Position numbers and translations under genes: made by a program
Notes under the pieces: generated by a model
Databases searched by the model: none
Told to the model about the DNA's origin: nothing
What the model saw: only the letters and a program-made list of their open reading frames with translations
NCBI GenBank assembly: GCA_021812825.1
Contig: JAKAMO010000031.1
Span: forward strand, 1 to 25,601
Origin: a bacterium
GTDB lineage: Bacteria > Elusimicrobiota > Elusimicrobia > Elusimicrobiales > UBA9959
Reading direction: 5' to 3'
DNA length: 25,601 nucleotides
Shown: one piece after another, positions 8,519-15,026 of the stretch
How the letters are laid out: every line of letters begins with the position of its first letter
Numbering within the stretch: position 1 is the first letter of the stretch

Positions 8519-9292
8519 ATGATTGCGCTCCACCCCGCCCAGCACGACCTATCACTCGCCTCCTTGGTCTTCCTAGCGGGCTTCGTCGATTCCATAGCGG
8601 GAGGCGGGGGTCTTATAACGCTGCCCGCCTACCTCGCCCACGGGCTCAGCCCAGCGCTGCTGCTGGGCACGAACAAGCTTTCCTCCTCCATGGGGACCAG
8701 CGTGGCGGCGGTCAGGCTCATCAAGGAGGCGCGCTTCGGCGCCGACTTCCTTTTCGTCCTGACGGTGCTGGCGGCGGGAGGCTCGTTCCTGGGCGCCAAG
8801 GCCATCTCCCTGGTGCCGCCCGAACTGATACGTTACCTCCTTATCGTGCTGCTGCCCCCGGTGGCGATATTCCTGGGCGCCCGCAAACGCTTCGGCCTGG
8901 CGGATACCAGCCATGTTCATTCGGAGAACTCGCTGCTGAAGCGCTCCGGAACGCTTTCATTCTTCGTGAGCTGCTACGACGGGATGCTGGGCCCCGGCAC
9001 CGGGACCTTCCTGGCCGTGGGGTTCGCCAAGCTCTGCGGCTACGACCTGCTGCGCTCCACTGCTCTGGCCAAGCTGCTGAACCTGGTCTCCAACCTGGCC
9101 GCGCTGGCGGCCTTCCTGTGGCTCGGCAGGGTGGACATACGGCTGGGCCTGGCGATGGGTATCGCCGGGATGGCGGGGAATTACGCCGGCTCGCACATGG
9201 CGCTGAAAAAAGGCGCCTGGGTGATCAGGCCCATGCTCTTCTCCGTCTCTGCCGCGCTGCTCGTTAAGCTGGCGTGGGATATGCTGCGATGA
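8519..9292 (+). CDS. TSUP-family permease (TauE/SafE, YfcA-like)
   Basis: A membrane protein of 257 aa with about 7-8 predicted helices. The start carries the family signature LAGFVDSIAGGGGLITLPAYL and then LLLGTNKLSSSMGTSVAA; the second half repeats the pattern with FFVSCYDGMLGPGTGTFLAVGF and ALAKLLNLVSNLAAL. TSUP proteins move small organic acids or sulfur compounds such as sulfite, sulfoacetate and taurine-derived ions. The substrate cannot be read from sequence. It begins 2 nt after the kinase stop, with GGGG about 9 nt upstream of the ATG, so it is co-transcribed and may be co-regulated with the kinase. It converges on pgeF with a 58-nt gap holding only a weak 6-bp inverted repeat. Confidence 0.9.
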   Translation: MIALHPAQHDLSLASLVFLAGFVDSIAGGGGLITLPAYLAHGLSPALLLGTNKLSSSMGTSVAAVRLIKEARFGADFLFVLTVLAAGGSFLGAKAISLVPPELIRYLLIVLLPPVAIFLGARKRFGLADTSHVHSENSLLKRSGTLSFFVSCYDGMLGPGTGTFLAVGFAKLCGYDLLRSTALAKLLNLVSNLAALAAFLWLGRVDIRLGLAMGIAGMAGNYAGSHMALKKGAWVIRPMLFSVSAALLVKLAWDMLR

Positions 9293-9350
9293 GGAATTAC
9301 AGCGAACGGCTTCCCGTTTGCGGCCGTTATACCTCTTCTGCTGGCTTCCC

Positions 9351-10133
9351 CTATCTGAGCATCGCCAGCAGGCCGAAACGCCCAGTCCTGGCCCCGTCCC
9401 GCCTCCAGGAATAGAACTGCTCCTTCTCGGCGTAGGTGCACAGATGCATGAACTCGTGCCTGGCGACCCCCAGCGCCTCCAGCCGCACCCGCAGGAGTTC
9501 CCGCAGGCTGAAAAAGTGCCGTCCTTCTTTGAGCGTCAGGAAACGCTTCGCGGCTCCGTCGGGGTAAAAAAGGTTCAGCTTCTCGAGAAAGTCCTCTTTT
9601 ACCGGATAGTTCGCGGCGGAGATCATCGGGGAAACGCCGGCGATGACGTCGGCTGGGTCGGTGCCGTAGCGGAGCTTCATGGCGGCCAGCACCGTTCCGT
9701 AAATATCAAGCAGCGCGCCGCGCCAGCCGCTGTGCGCCACCGCCACGGCCTTGTGCGCCCTGTCGTAAAGCGCGGTCAGAGCGCAGTCAGCGGAGACCGC
9801 CAGCAGCGGCACTCCGGGGGCCGCAGTGATGACAGCGTCCGTATTCTCCGGGGGCGTCACCCCGCCCCCCTCCACGAAAGCCACGTTGGCCGTATGGTTC
9901 TGGCGCATGCGCTCCAGGCGTGCCGGCTCCGCCCCCAGAGCCTCGCAGAACAGCGCCAGGTTCTGCTCCACGTCCTCCAGCCTGTCTCCGGAACCCGCCC
10001 CTAGGTTCAGCCCGGAATAATGCCCGGAGCTCACGCCGCCCTGGCGTGTGGAGACGGCGCACTCCAGGCCCGGCTCGCCTTTGAATACGTCGAAGCGCAG
10101 CAGCTTGAGACCTTTCCGTTCTTCTGCGTGCAT
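9351..10133 (-). CDS. pgeF: Peptidoglycan editing factor PgeF / purine nucleosidase-type YfiH protein
   Basis: A DUF152/YfiH-family protein of 260 aa. Family members have been described as multicopper-oxidase-like and purine-nucleoside active, and in E. coli PgeF keeps L-Ser out of peptidoglycan. The metal/catalytic triad is kept: His80 (in RQNHTANV, where relatives usually have QVHG), Cys117 (VSADCAL) and His134 (VAHSGWRGA). The N-terminal VSTRQGGVSSGHYSGLNLG motif is also typical. The segment usually reading GPCCYEV is SAANYPV here, so its cysteines are lost. It is the last gene of a minus-strand set with the DUF2156 and GNAT genes, 27 nt behind the DUF2156 stop. AAGGGGGG just upstream of ATG 10133 serves as Shine-Dalgarno. 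Confidence 0.9.
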   Translation of the reverse strand: MHAEERKGLKLLRFDVFKGEPGLECAVSTRQGGVSSGHYSGLNLGAGSGDRLEDVEQNLALFCEALGAEPARLERMRQNHTANVAFVEGGGVTPPENTDAVITAAPGVPLLAVSADCALTALYDRAHKAVAVAHSGWRGALLDIYGTVLAAMKLRYGTDPADVIAGVSPMISAANYPVKEDFLEKLNLFYPDGAAKRFLTLKEGRHFFSLRELLRVRLEALGVARHEFMHLCTYAEKEQFYSWRRDGARTGRFGLLAMLR

Positions 10134-10148
10134 GTTCCCCCCTTCCCG

Positions 10149-10160
10149 CCCCGTACGGGG
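10149..10160. other. 12-bp perfect palindrome in the DUF2156-pgeF gap
   Basis: CCCCGTACGGGG is a perfect palindrome immediately after the DUF2156 stop and just before the Shine-Dalgarno region of pgeF. It could form a small hairpin or be a protein site. It lacks a T-tract, so it is not a classic terminator. Confidence 0.4.
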
Positions 10161-11066
10161 TCAGGACTTCAGACTCAGACTGTAGGACCTCACGAACCTG
10201 GCCGGGAAATACGATTCCTTGGCCTTCCTGATACCAGGGATACCGAGGTCGTTCTCCTTATTGATGAACTTATACCCGGGCGAAGCCGTCCGGGCGGCCT
10301 CCCTGTCGAGGAACTGGTAGAGGCCTTTGACCGAAGCGTCGGCCTTCTCGAAGTTGAGCGTATAAGTATCGGCGCTGAGCCGCGAGCCGAAAGCGAAGCC
10401 GGCCAGCTGGCCGCCTATCTCGACGGCCACTCCGGTCATCTCCAGCCCGCTGAAATTATCGAGTCCGTTTATTATGGCCCGGCGCTCGCAGTCGGGGATA
10501 TCGTCCAGCACCGCCGCGCCCTTGCTGGCCTGCCAGGTATCGAAGACCTCCAGGCACTTCGCCAGGCAGGCCCCGGCCAGCCTGGAGACCCTCACCTCCG
10601 CCCCGGCGGCCTTCGTGAACTGCGCTATCAGGTTGCGCTTGCGCGAGTACTTGTGGCCCCTGAGCTCGGCCAGGTCGGAGGCGTTGTATATATAGTCGCC
10701 GTAGCCGGCTTCCTCTGTCACCGTGAAAAATCCGGAGACGTTCTCCAGCCCTATCATGTCCAGGTAGTCCTGCGGCACGTAATGGTATTCCGCGCAACCG
10801 AGGTCCTTCGCCCAGCAGGCGAGCTCCCGCGGCGTGGGATACCGGAACGGCAGAAGCAGCGGCAGCAGTAGCCTGGCCCGGCGCGGCGGGTCCATATCCA
10901 CCTCGGAGAGGTGCAGCACGCCGTCCTTTTCCAGGTAGAAAGCCTCGTGCACGCACCCGCTCCAGATCATCATCGAGGCGAGGGAATACGGGCAGAGGGG
11001 GTAGAGCTGCCCGTCGAAATAGCATTTAAGACGCTGGTAATCGCCTGGATGGAACTTTTTAAACAT
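10161..11066 (-). CDS. DUF2156 protein (phosphatidylglycerol lysyltransferase C-terminal-like)
   Basis: A soluble 301-aa protein with the GNAT-like fold of DUF2156, related to the catalytic part of MprF-type lipid aminoacyltransferases. Visible hallmarks are YNASDLAELRGHKYSRKRNLI near the middle and FINKENDLGIPGIRKAKESYFP near the C terminus. It lacks the multi-TM flippase part of MprF, so stand-alone members like this one have no settled substrate. The ATG at 11066 overlaps the end of the GNAT gene by 8 nt, with an AGGA just ahead, so translation is coupled. It lies between a GNAT enzyme and pgeF, which hints loosely at envelope or metabolite acylation, but this is only context. Confidence 0.87.
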   Translation of the reverse strand: MFKKFHPGDYQRLKCYFDGQLYPLCPYSLASMMIWSGCVHEAFYLEKDGVLHLSEVDMDPPRRARLLLPLLLPFRYPTPRELACWAKDLGCAEYHYVPQDYLDMIGLENVSGFFTVTEEAGYGDYIYNASDLAELRGHKYSRKRNLIAQFTKAAGAEVRVSRLAGACLAKCLEVFDTWQASKGAAVLDDIPDCERRAIINGLDNFSGLEMTGVAVEIGGQLAGFAFGSRLSADTYTLNFEKADASVKGLYQFLDREAARTASPGYKFINKENDLGIPGIRKAKESYFPARFVRSYSLSLKS

Positions 11067-11478
11067 TCCTGGTGCCCCGCATCATCGCAGTGGCCTTCGG
11101 CGGGGAGCTGAAGCCGAGCGAACGGTAAAAAGGCGCCGCTCCATTGCTGGCGATAAGCCCGACCCAGCGCATGCCGTCGGCGCGCAGCCTGGCGCCGAGC
11201 CTTCGGATAAGACCGGACCCTATCTTCCTGCCCCTGCAGGACCTAAGCACGGCCACGTCGTGTATATAGGCCTCGCGGGACCACGCGTCTATGGCGCGGG
11301 CCATGCCCACGGCGCGGCCCTCCTCCTCGGCTATAATGAACCGGCAGCTTCTGGATATGATCCTGCCCAGCAGGGCCGGAGTATCGCCCCTCCCCCACCA
11401 GCCCTGCTCCTTATATATATCCGTGATCTGGCGCAGCAGTGCCGGAGATGCCTGCCTGATAAAGCGGTACTTTATCAT
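11059..11478 (-). CDS. GNAT-family N-acetyltransferase
   Basis: A small (139 aa) acetyl-CoA-dependent acyltransferase. It has the GNAT strand-helix core: IIAEEEGRAVGMARAI, then YIHDVAVL, then motif A RSCRGRKIGSGLIRRL for the acetyl-CoA pyrophosphate, and motif B near APFYRSLGF. The substrate is unknown. It is the first gene of the GNAT-DUF2156-pgeF unit. The ATG at 11478 has no Shine-Dalgarno sequence, while TTGACC (11517-11512) and TAGGAT (11493-11488, spacing 18) would start the RNA about 3 nt before the ATG. Initiation is therefore probably leaderless. Confidence 0.88.
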   Translation of the reverse strand: MIKYRFIRQASPALLRQITDIYKEQGWWGRGDTPALLGRIISRSCRFIIAEEEGRAVGMARAIDAWSREAYIHDVAVLRSCRGRKIGSGLIRRLGARLRADGMRWVGLIASNGAAPFYRSLGFSSPPKATAMMRGTRNV

Positions 11479-11487
11479 ACCGGAAGA

Positions 11488-11517
11488 ATCCTATCTTTTC
11501 TGGAGAACGCGGGTCAA
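11488..11517 (-). promoter_or_regulatory. Promoter of the GNAT-DUF2156-pgeF unit
   Basis: On the minus strand TTGACC (11517-11512) and TAGGAT (11493-11488) are spaced by 18 bases. The expected start is at 11481, three bases before the ATG at 11478. Confidence 0.45.
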
Positions 11518-11522
11518 ACAAA

Positions 11523-11552
11523 CGAAAAGCCCGGGTTTTCCCGGGCTTTTCG
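11523..11552 (-). terminator. Rho-independent terminator of the M14 carboxypeptidase gene
   Basis: A perfect inverted repeat with 13-base arms (11523-11535 and 11540-11552, core AAAAGCCCGGG) and a 4-base loop lies 17 nt after the carboxypeptidase stop. On the minus strand the stem ends in CTTTTCG followed by TTTGTTTG, a fair U-tract. Being symmetrical, it could also act on the plus strand, though no plus-strand gene reaches it. Confidence 0.85.
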
Positions 11553-11568
11553 TATTCCGAGTGAAGTA

Positions 11569-12861
11569 TTAGAGGCCCCGGTACGGGTCGTCCGTGACGC
11601 TCAGCAGGTAGACGGCGGCCTTGATGTTGCGCTCCACCGCGCCCTTGACGATGGCGGCGCCGGGGTAGAAGCCGCGGCCCTCGAGTTCGAAGGTGAAGGC
11701 CAGCGCGCCGGTGGCGTCGTAGGCCCAGTCGCAGGAATCCCCGGTGGCGATGTACATGTCGCTGGACTTTATCGGCTCATAGCCGGTAAGCTTGCCCATC
11801 TCCCCGGCGTGCTTGATGAAGGCCTGCTTGTCCTTCGCGTTAGGGACGTCGCTGTCGCTGCCGCCGTAAGGGTAAAGGATCTCGCTGGCGTAGGAGTGGT
11901 AGCTGATATGCGTCCTGATGTTCCTGCGGGCCAGCATGAAATCGCGGATGTGCTGGCTCTCGGGCTCGGAAAAGGCCTTCGGGCCGCAGTAGGTGTCGGA
12001 ACCGGGATAGTTGGAGGCGCCCGCCTGGCACCACCAGGAATCGAAATTGCGGTTCAGATCCACTCCGCGCGAGCCGTTGGAGTTCTTAGCCATGTTCTTG
12101 CGGAAGTACTGGTAGCTGCCGGTCTTGATATCAAACTCCACTCCGTCGGGGTTGCCCATCGGGATTATATAGATATCCAGCGTGGAGATATACTTCTTGA
12201 TGTCCGCGTCGTTGCGGTGGTCCATCAGCCAGGCTGCGAAGAGCAGCGGGACCTCGTCGGCCAGGTGCTCGCGGGCGTGGACGTTGCCCAGGAAGAAGGC
12301 CCCGGGCTTGGAGCTGGCGGCCTCGCCCTTCGCGGAGGGATTGATGCGCAGGCACCAAATGTCGCGGCCCTCCACGGTCTTTCCTATGGAGAACAGGGAG
12401 GCTATGTCGGAGTTCTTCGAGGCCAGTTCCTTCAGCAGGTCGGTGGTCTCCTTGTAGTTGTGGTAGATAGCGTCGGCGGCCGGGAAGTCCTTGCTCACCG
12501 TGGAGGAATATTCGGCGAGCGGAACGCGCTTGATGACGGAGAAGGATTTGGAGGAAAGATGGTCCATCAGCTCCGGGCCGGCTATGCCGGACACGGTGCC
12601 GCCCTTCCTGTCCACTTCGATGATGTCGAAGCCCTGCTCCAGCAGACTGGTGCGCGCGGCCTTGTCGGCGGCCTTGATGGTGACCCAGTAGCGGCCGTCG
12701 GCCTGGCGGGCGGAAGCCTGGGCGGCGGGATAAGCGGCGTCCCCGGCCGGCGGGGTCGTGATATGCTTTAAAAGCTGTTCGTAGGAAGAAGGCGTTTCCG
12801 CGGCAAAGGACGGAAGAGCCGAGACGGCGGTGAAGAGCAGCGGGAGTAAAATCTTTTTCAT
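11569..12861 (-). CDS. Secreted M14 zinc carboxypeptidase
   Basis: A 430-aa exported metallocarboxypeptidase. It has a Sec signal peptide (about 1-20, ending SFAA), a propeptide-like region of about 20-125 and an M14 catalytic domain. Zinc ligands are His195 and Glu198 (VHAREH) and His322 (SYHSYASE). Arg271 in LNRNFDSWW binds the substrate carboxylate, and Glu392 in FTFELEGRGFYP is the catalytic base. GNPDGVEFD is also typical. The layout resembles carboxypeptidase T/A-type enzymes, so it probably trims peptides outside the cytoplasm. It stands alone, with a promoter, a palindromic site, a GGAGG Shine-Dalgarno sequence 9 nt before the ATG, and a terminator. Confidence 0.94.
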   Translation of the reverse strand: MKKILLPLLFTAVSALPSFAAETPSSYEQLLKHITTPPAGDAAYPAAQASARQADGRYWVTIKAADKAARTSLLEQGFDIIEVDRKGGTVSGIAGPELMDHLSSKSFSVIKRVPLAEYSSTVSKDFPAADAIYHNYKETTDLLKELASKNSDIASLFSIGKTVEGRDIWCLRINPSAKGEAASSKPGAFFLGNVHAREHLADEVPLLFAAWLMDHRNDADIKKYISTLDIYIIPMGNPDGVEFDIKTGSYQYFRKNMAKNSNGSRGVDLNRNFDSWWCQAGASNYPGSDTYCGPKAFSEPESQHIRDFMLARRNIRTHISYHSYASEILYPYGGSDSDVPNAKDKQAFIKHAGEMGKLTGYEPIKSSDMYIATGDSCDWAYDATGALAFTFELEGRGFYPGAAIVKGAVERNIKAAVYLLSVTDDPYRGL

Positions 12862-12886
12862 GCTGTAAAGCCTCCGCGGACCTTAG

Positions 12887-12938
12887 TTGACTATAGTCAA
12901 TGTATATTAATTATATGAGCAAAATCAAGTGCCCACAA
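12887..12938 (-). promoter_or_regulatory. Promoter of the M14 carboxypeptidase with operator-like palindrome
   Basis: On the minus strand TTGTGG (12938-12933) and TATAAT (12915-12910) are spaced by 17 bases, giving a start near 12903. Immediately downstream lies the perfect 14-bp palindrome TTGACTATAGTCAA (12900-12887), well placed for a repressor. The leader to ATG 12861 is about 42 nt. Confidence 0.6.
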
Positions 12939-13034
12939 GGCCAAAGGACCCATACATCCGTAGGACCTAGGGCCCATGATAAATGTCAAACGACATCGCT
13001 TATTCCCGACGGGAATACGGCTTTTCCGGAATTG
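12939..13034. other. Intergenic stretch with short GGACC/GGCCC repeats and two small hairpins
   Basis: This stretch lies between the carboxypeptidase promoter and the end of the DsbD-like gene. It holds GGACCCAT (12946-12953) and GGGCCCAT (12970-12977) with TAGGACCTAGG between them, a small hairpin with ATGTC/GACAT arms near 12984-12997, and TATTCCC-GAC-GGGAATA at 13001-13017. The last lies 18 nt beyond the DsbD-like stop and may be a weak terminator without a strong U-tract. Confidence 0.35.
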
Positions 13035-13646
13035 TCAGATAAGAGCGGATATCCCCAGCGCGGCGTACCATAGCCCGGCGATGAGCATCGTCAACCGGCC
13101 GATCTCGTTGGCGCGGCGGCCTATCCAGGGGGTGCCGAAAAGTACCGGGGAGATGAACAGCGAGGTGGCGGCGAAGAAACCGCAGAAATAAGCGGAGCCC
13201 TTGATAACGTCGGCCAGCCCGAGCAGGCGCACCAGGCCGGCGGCGAAGGGAGGGCACACGTTTATGCCCGTCACGAACCCGAGGGCGACCGGCAGACGCT
13301 TGAAGAAAGGGGCAAGGTCCACGCTGAACAGACAGAGGCTCTTTACCCTGACCCTGGCCAGGGCCAGGAAGGCCATCAGCAAGCCGCAAGCGGCCATGCA
13401 GGCCGGCAGCACCCAACCGGGCAGGACATAACGGCCGGCCTGTCCGGCCAGGGAGGCGAGAACCGCGAACAGCATATAGGCCGCGAAGCGGCCGCCGAGG
13501 AACTGCAGGAAGATGTAGAAGTTGAACTTCCAGGCCTCCTTCCCCTCCGCCAGCATGTAAGGGGCCAGCAGCGGGAGGCAGGACGCCAGGCAGTAGAAGC
13601 CGGTGGAAAGGCCCAGCAGGAAACCTTCCGAGAAAAGGGCCGGCAC
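13035..13646 (-). CDS. DsbD/TauE-like polytopic membrane protein
   Basis: About 203 aa with roughly 6 predicted helices. The first helix carries GFYCLASCLPLLAPYML and a middle one INVCPPFAAGLVR, a paired Cys/Pro pattern resembling the DsbD/CcdA transmembrane family and related TauE-like proteins. Those proteins pass electrons from cytoplasmic thiols across the membrane. The start is inferred as GTG 13646, two bases after the stop of the zinc-ribbon gene. A longer frame to ATG 13748 would add an arginine-rich, unconvincing N terminus that overlaps that gene. Context with a 4Fe-4S membrane protein supports a redox role, but sulfur-compound transport remains possible. Confidence 0.75.
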   Translation of the reverse strand: MPALFSEGFLLGLSTGFYCLASCLPLLAPYMLAEGKEAWKFNFYIFLQFLGGRFAAYMLFAVLASLAGQAGRYVLPGWVLPACMAACGLLMAFLALARVRVKSLCLFSVDLAPFFKRLPVALGFVTGINVCPPFAAGLVRLLGLADVIKGSAYFCGFFAATSLFISPVLFGTPWIGRRANEIGRLTMLIAGLWYAALGISALI

Positions 13647-13648
13647 GG

Positions 13649-13843
13649 CTAGATGTCGACGCCCCTGTTGCAGCGCTTGCACCAGCCGGCGGCGCGGCCG
13701 GCGTTGTTCTTCCGGCTGAGCTGGACGGAGTCCTTGCAGCCGGGACATTTCACGTCCATGCCTGAAAGGTCGAGCTTAGGGAAATCCTTCTCGAATATCT
13801 CCTTGCTGGTATAGCGCGGTTCAAGCCATTTTCCATCTTTCAT
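13649..13843 (-). CDS. Zinc-ribbon mini-protein (64 aa)
   Basis: A small soluble protein with two CxxC pairs, VKCPGC at about 32-36 and WCKRCNRG near the C terminus, spaced like a zinc ribbon or rubredoxin-like knuckle. The N-terminal half (KDGKWLEPRYTSKEIFEKDF) is charged. A strong GGAGG lies 6 nt before ATG 13843, and the gene sits 21 nt after the 4Fe-4S gene and 2 nt before the DsbD-like gene, so it is real and co-expressed. It could be a metal-binding or electron-carrying partner of the flanking membrane proteins; no function is established by sequence. Confidence 0.8.
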   Translation of the reverse strand: MKDGKWLEPRYTSKEIFEKDFPKLDLSGMDVKCPGCKDSVQLSRKNNAGRAAGWCKRCNRGVDI

Positions 13844-13864
13844 ATAAACCTCCGGGAACAGCTT

Positions 13865-15001
13865 CTACCTGGCGATGAGCCTGACGACGTCGTACATGGC
13901 GGCGGGGACCCAGAACGCGGTGAAGGCCGTTCCCAGCGTCAGGGCGGAGAAGACATAGAAATATTTCACCGACGCGAGGCGGCCGAACGCCCCGCCCCTG
14001 ACGGGCAGCTCCAGACCAAAAACCGTATAGCGCAGCGCGGAGGTCGGACAGGCCTCCAGGCACTGGCCGCAGAGGTTGCAGTAGGCCAGTATCTCCGCTT
14101 TATCTCCCCCCGCGCACTTTATGGCAGTCACGGGGCAGGAACCGGCGCAGCGGGCGCAGCCGTTGCAGGTCCCGGCGTCCACCGAAAGCCGGAAGGGGTT
14201 CAGCCGCCCCCAGAAAGCCTGCCAGGCGGCGAAAGGGCAGAGGAAGGAGCAGAAGAAGCGCCTGCGCGTGAGCACCGGCGCGGCCAGCAGCGCGGCCAGG
14301 GCCAGTATCATCAGTCCGTACTGCGCGGCGAGCAGCCCGCCCTCCTGGTTCAGGAACACGTCCGTCAGCTTGAACGGACAGAGCCAGAGACAGTACTGCG
14401 GGAGCATGTAGGCGAGCGACACCAGCATGAAGAAGATCAGCAGCGCGGCGGGGAAGTCCCTGAACTTAAGCGCCCAGCGGTCTATCTTAAGCGCCGGCTT
14501 TCCCGGCAGCGCGCTGAGAGAGTCGTCTATCCCGCCGTAGAAGCAGGCCCACGAGCACCAGCCGCGCCCTATGGCCAGCGTGACGAACAGCCAGGCCGCG
14601 CCCAGCGTCAGAGGGCCCCAGAGGCGCCAGTCCCCGCTCATCAGGGCCAGGTACTGCTGGTACAGGTAGTTCAGGAAATACGGAGCCATCGCGATATGGC
14701 AGAACGGCGTTTCCGCGAAGCAGGAAGGAGCCAGCGCCTTGCTGAGCAGCCCCAGTTTGAAATGGACGAGGAACGCGGCGGCCGACACGCCGAAGAATAT
14801 CCTGCGGTAATAAGAGACGCGCCCCGTGTAAGCTATGGCGAAAGCCGCGGCCCCCGCCAGCAGCGACCACGCCAGCGCGTAGAAGCGGCTGATCTCCCGT
14901 CCCGCGATAACGGCGGTGAAGATCAGCGCCGGCACGAAGACCAGCGCCGCGAACGCGGCGGCCGCCGCGGCCCGCTCCCTGGACGGAATTCCGGCTTCCA
15001 T
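13865..15001 (-). CDS. NapH-like polytopic 4Fe-4S ferredoxin membrane protein
   Basis: A 378-aa membrane electron-transfer protein with about 6 helices. Inner motifs are RGWCSWACFYGG and RRFFCSFLCPFAAWQ (the CxxxCP hallmark of NapH/CcoG/YccM relatives). Two full 4Fe-4S motifs follow near residues 275-325: CNGCARCAGSCP and CNLCGQCLEACP. A last helix follows. It probably moves electrons between the quinone pool and a partner. ATG 15001 is chosen because the longer frame upstream runs antisense through the divergent gene and is low-complexity. A TATTAT box at 15017-15012 puts transcription about 4 nt before this ATG, with no Shine-Dalgarno sequence. It heads a three-gene unit with the zinc-ribbon and DsbD-like genes. 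Confidence 0.87.
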   Translation of the reverse strand: MEAGIPSRERAAAAAAFAALVFVPALIFTAVIAGREISRFYALAWSLLAGAAAFAIAYTGRVSYYRRIFFGVSAAAFLVHFKLGLLSKALAPSCFAETPFCHIAMAPYFLNYLYQQYLALMSGDWRLWGPLTLGAAWLFVTLAIGRGWCSWACFYGGIDDSLSALPGKPALKIDRWALKFRDFPAALLIFFMLVSLAYMLPQYCLWLCPFKLTDVFLNQEGGLLAAQYGLMILALAALLAAPVLTRRRFFCSFLCPFAAWQAFWGRLNPFRLSVDAGTCNGCARCAGSCPVTAIKCAGGDKAEILAYCNLCGQCLEACPTSALRYTVFGLELPVRGGAFGRLASVKYFYVFSALTLGTAFTAFWVPAAMYDVVRLIAR

Positions 15002-15026
15002 AAGTATTGTTATAATATCAAAAATC
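15002..15026. promoter_or_regulatory. 25-bp divergent promoter with overlapping -10 boxes
   Basis: Only 25 bp separate the two start codons. Plus strand: TATAAT at 15011-15016, expected start at 15023, leader of 4 nt before ATG 15027. Minus strand: TATTAT at 15017-15012, expected start at 15005, leader of 4 nt (ACTT) before ATG 15001. Neither start has a Shine-Dalgarno sequence, and -35 boxes are not evident on either side. Confidence 0.55.

Noticed and set aside
9293..9350. Terminator between the convergent permease and pgeF genes
   Set aside because: Only a 6-bp AACGGC/GCCGTT inverted repeat with a long loop and no T-tract is present, too weak to call.
11260..12771. 503-codon plus-strand frame opposite the M14 carboxypeptidase
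   Set aside because: It spans a terminator and a well-supported gene, and its translation is a Gly/Val/Ala-rich shadow.
13647..13748. N-terminal extension of the DsbD-like protein to ATG 13748
   Set aside because: It overlaps the zinc-ribbon gene in another frame and is Arg/Gln-rich; GTG 13646, two bases after that gene's stop, fits better.
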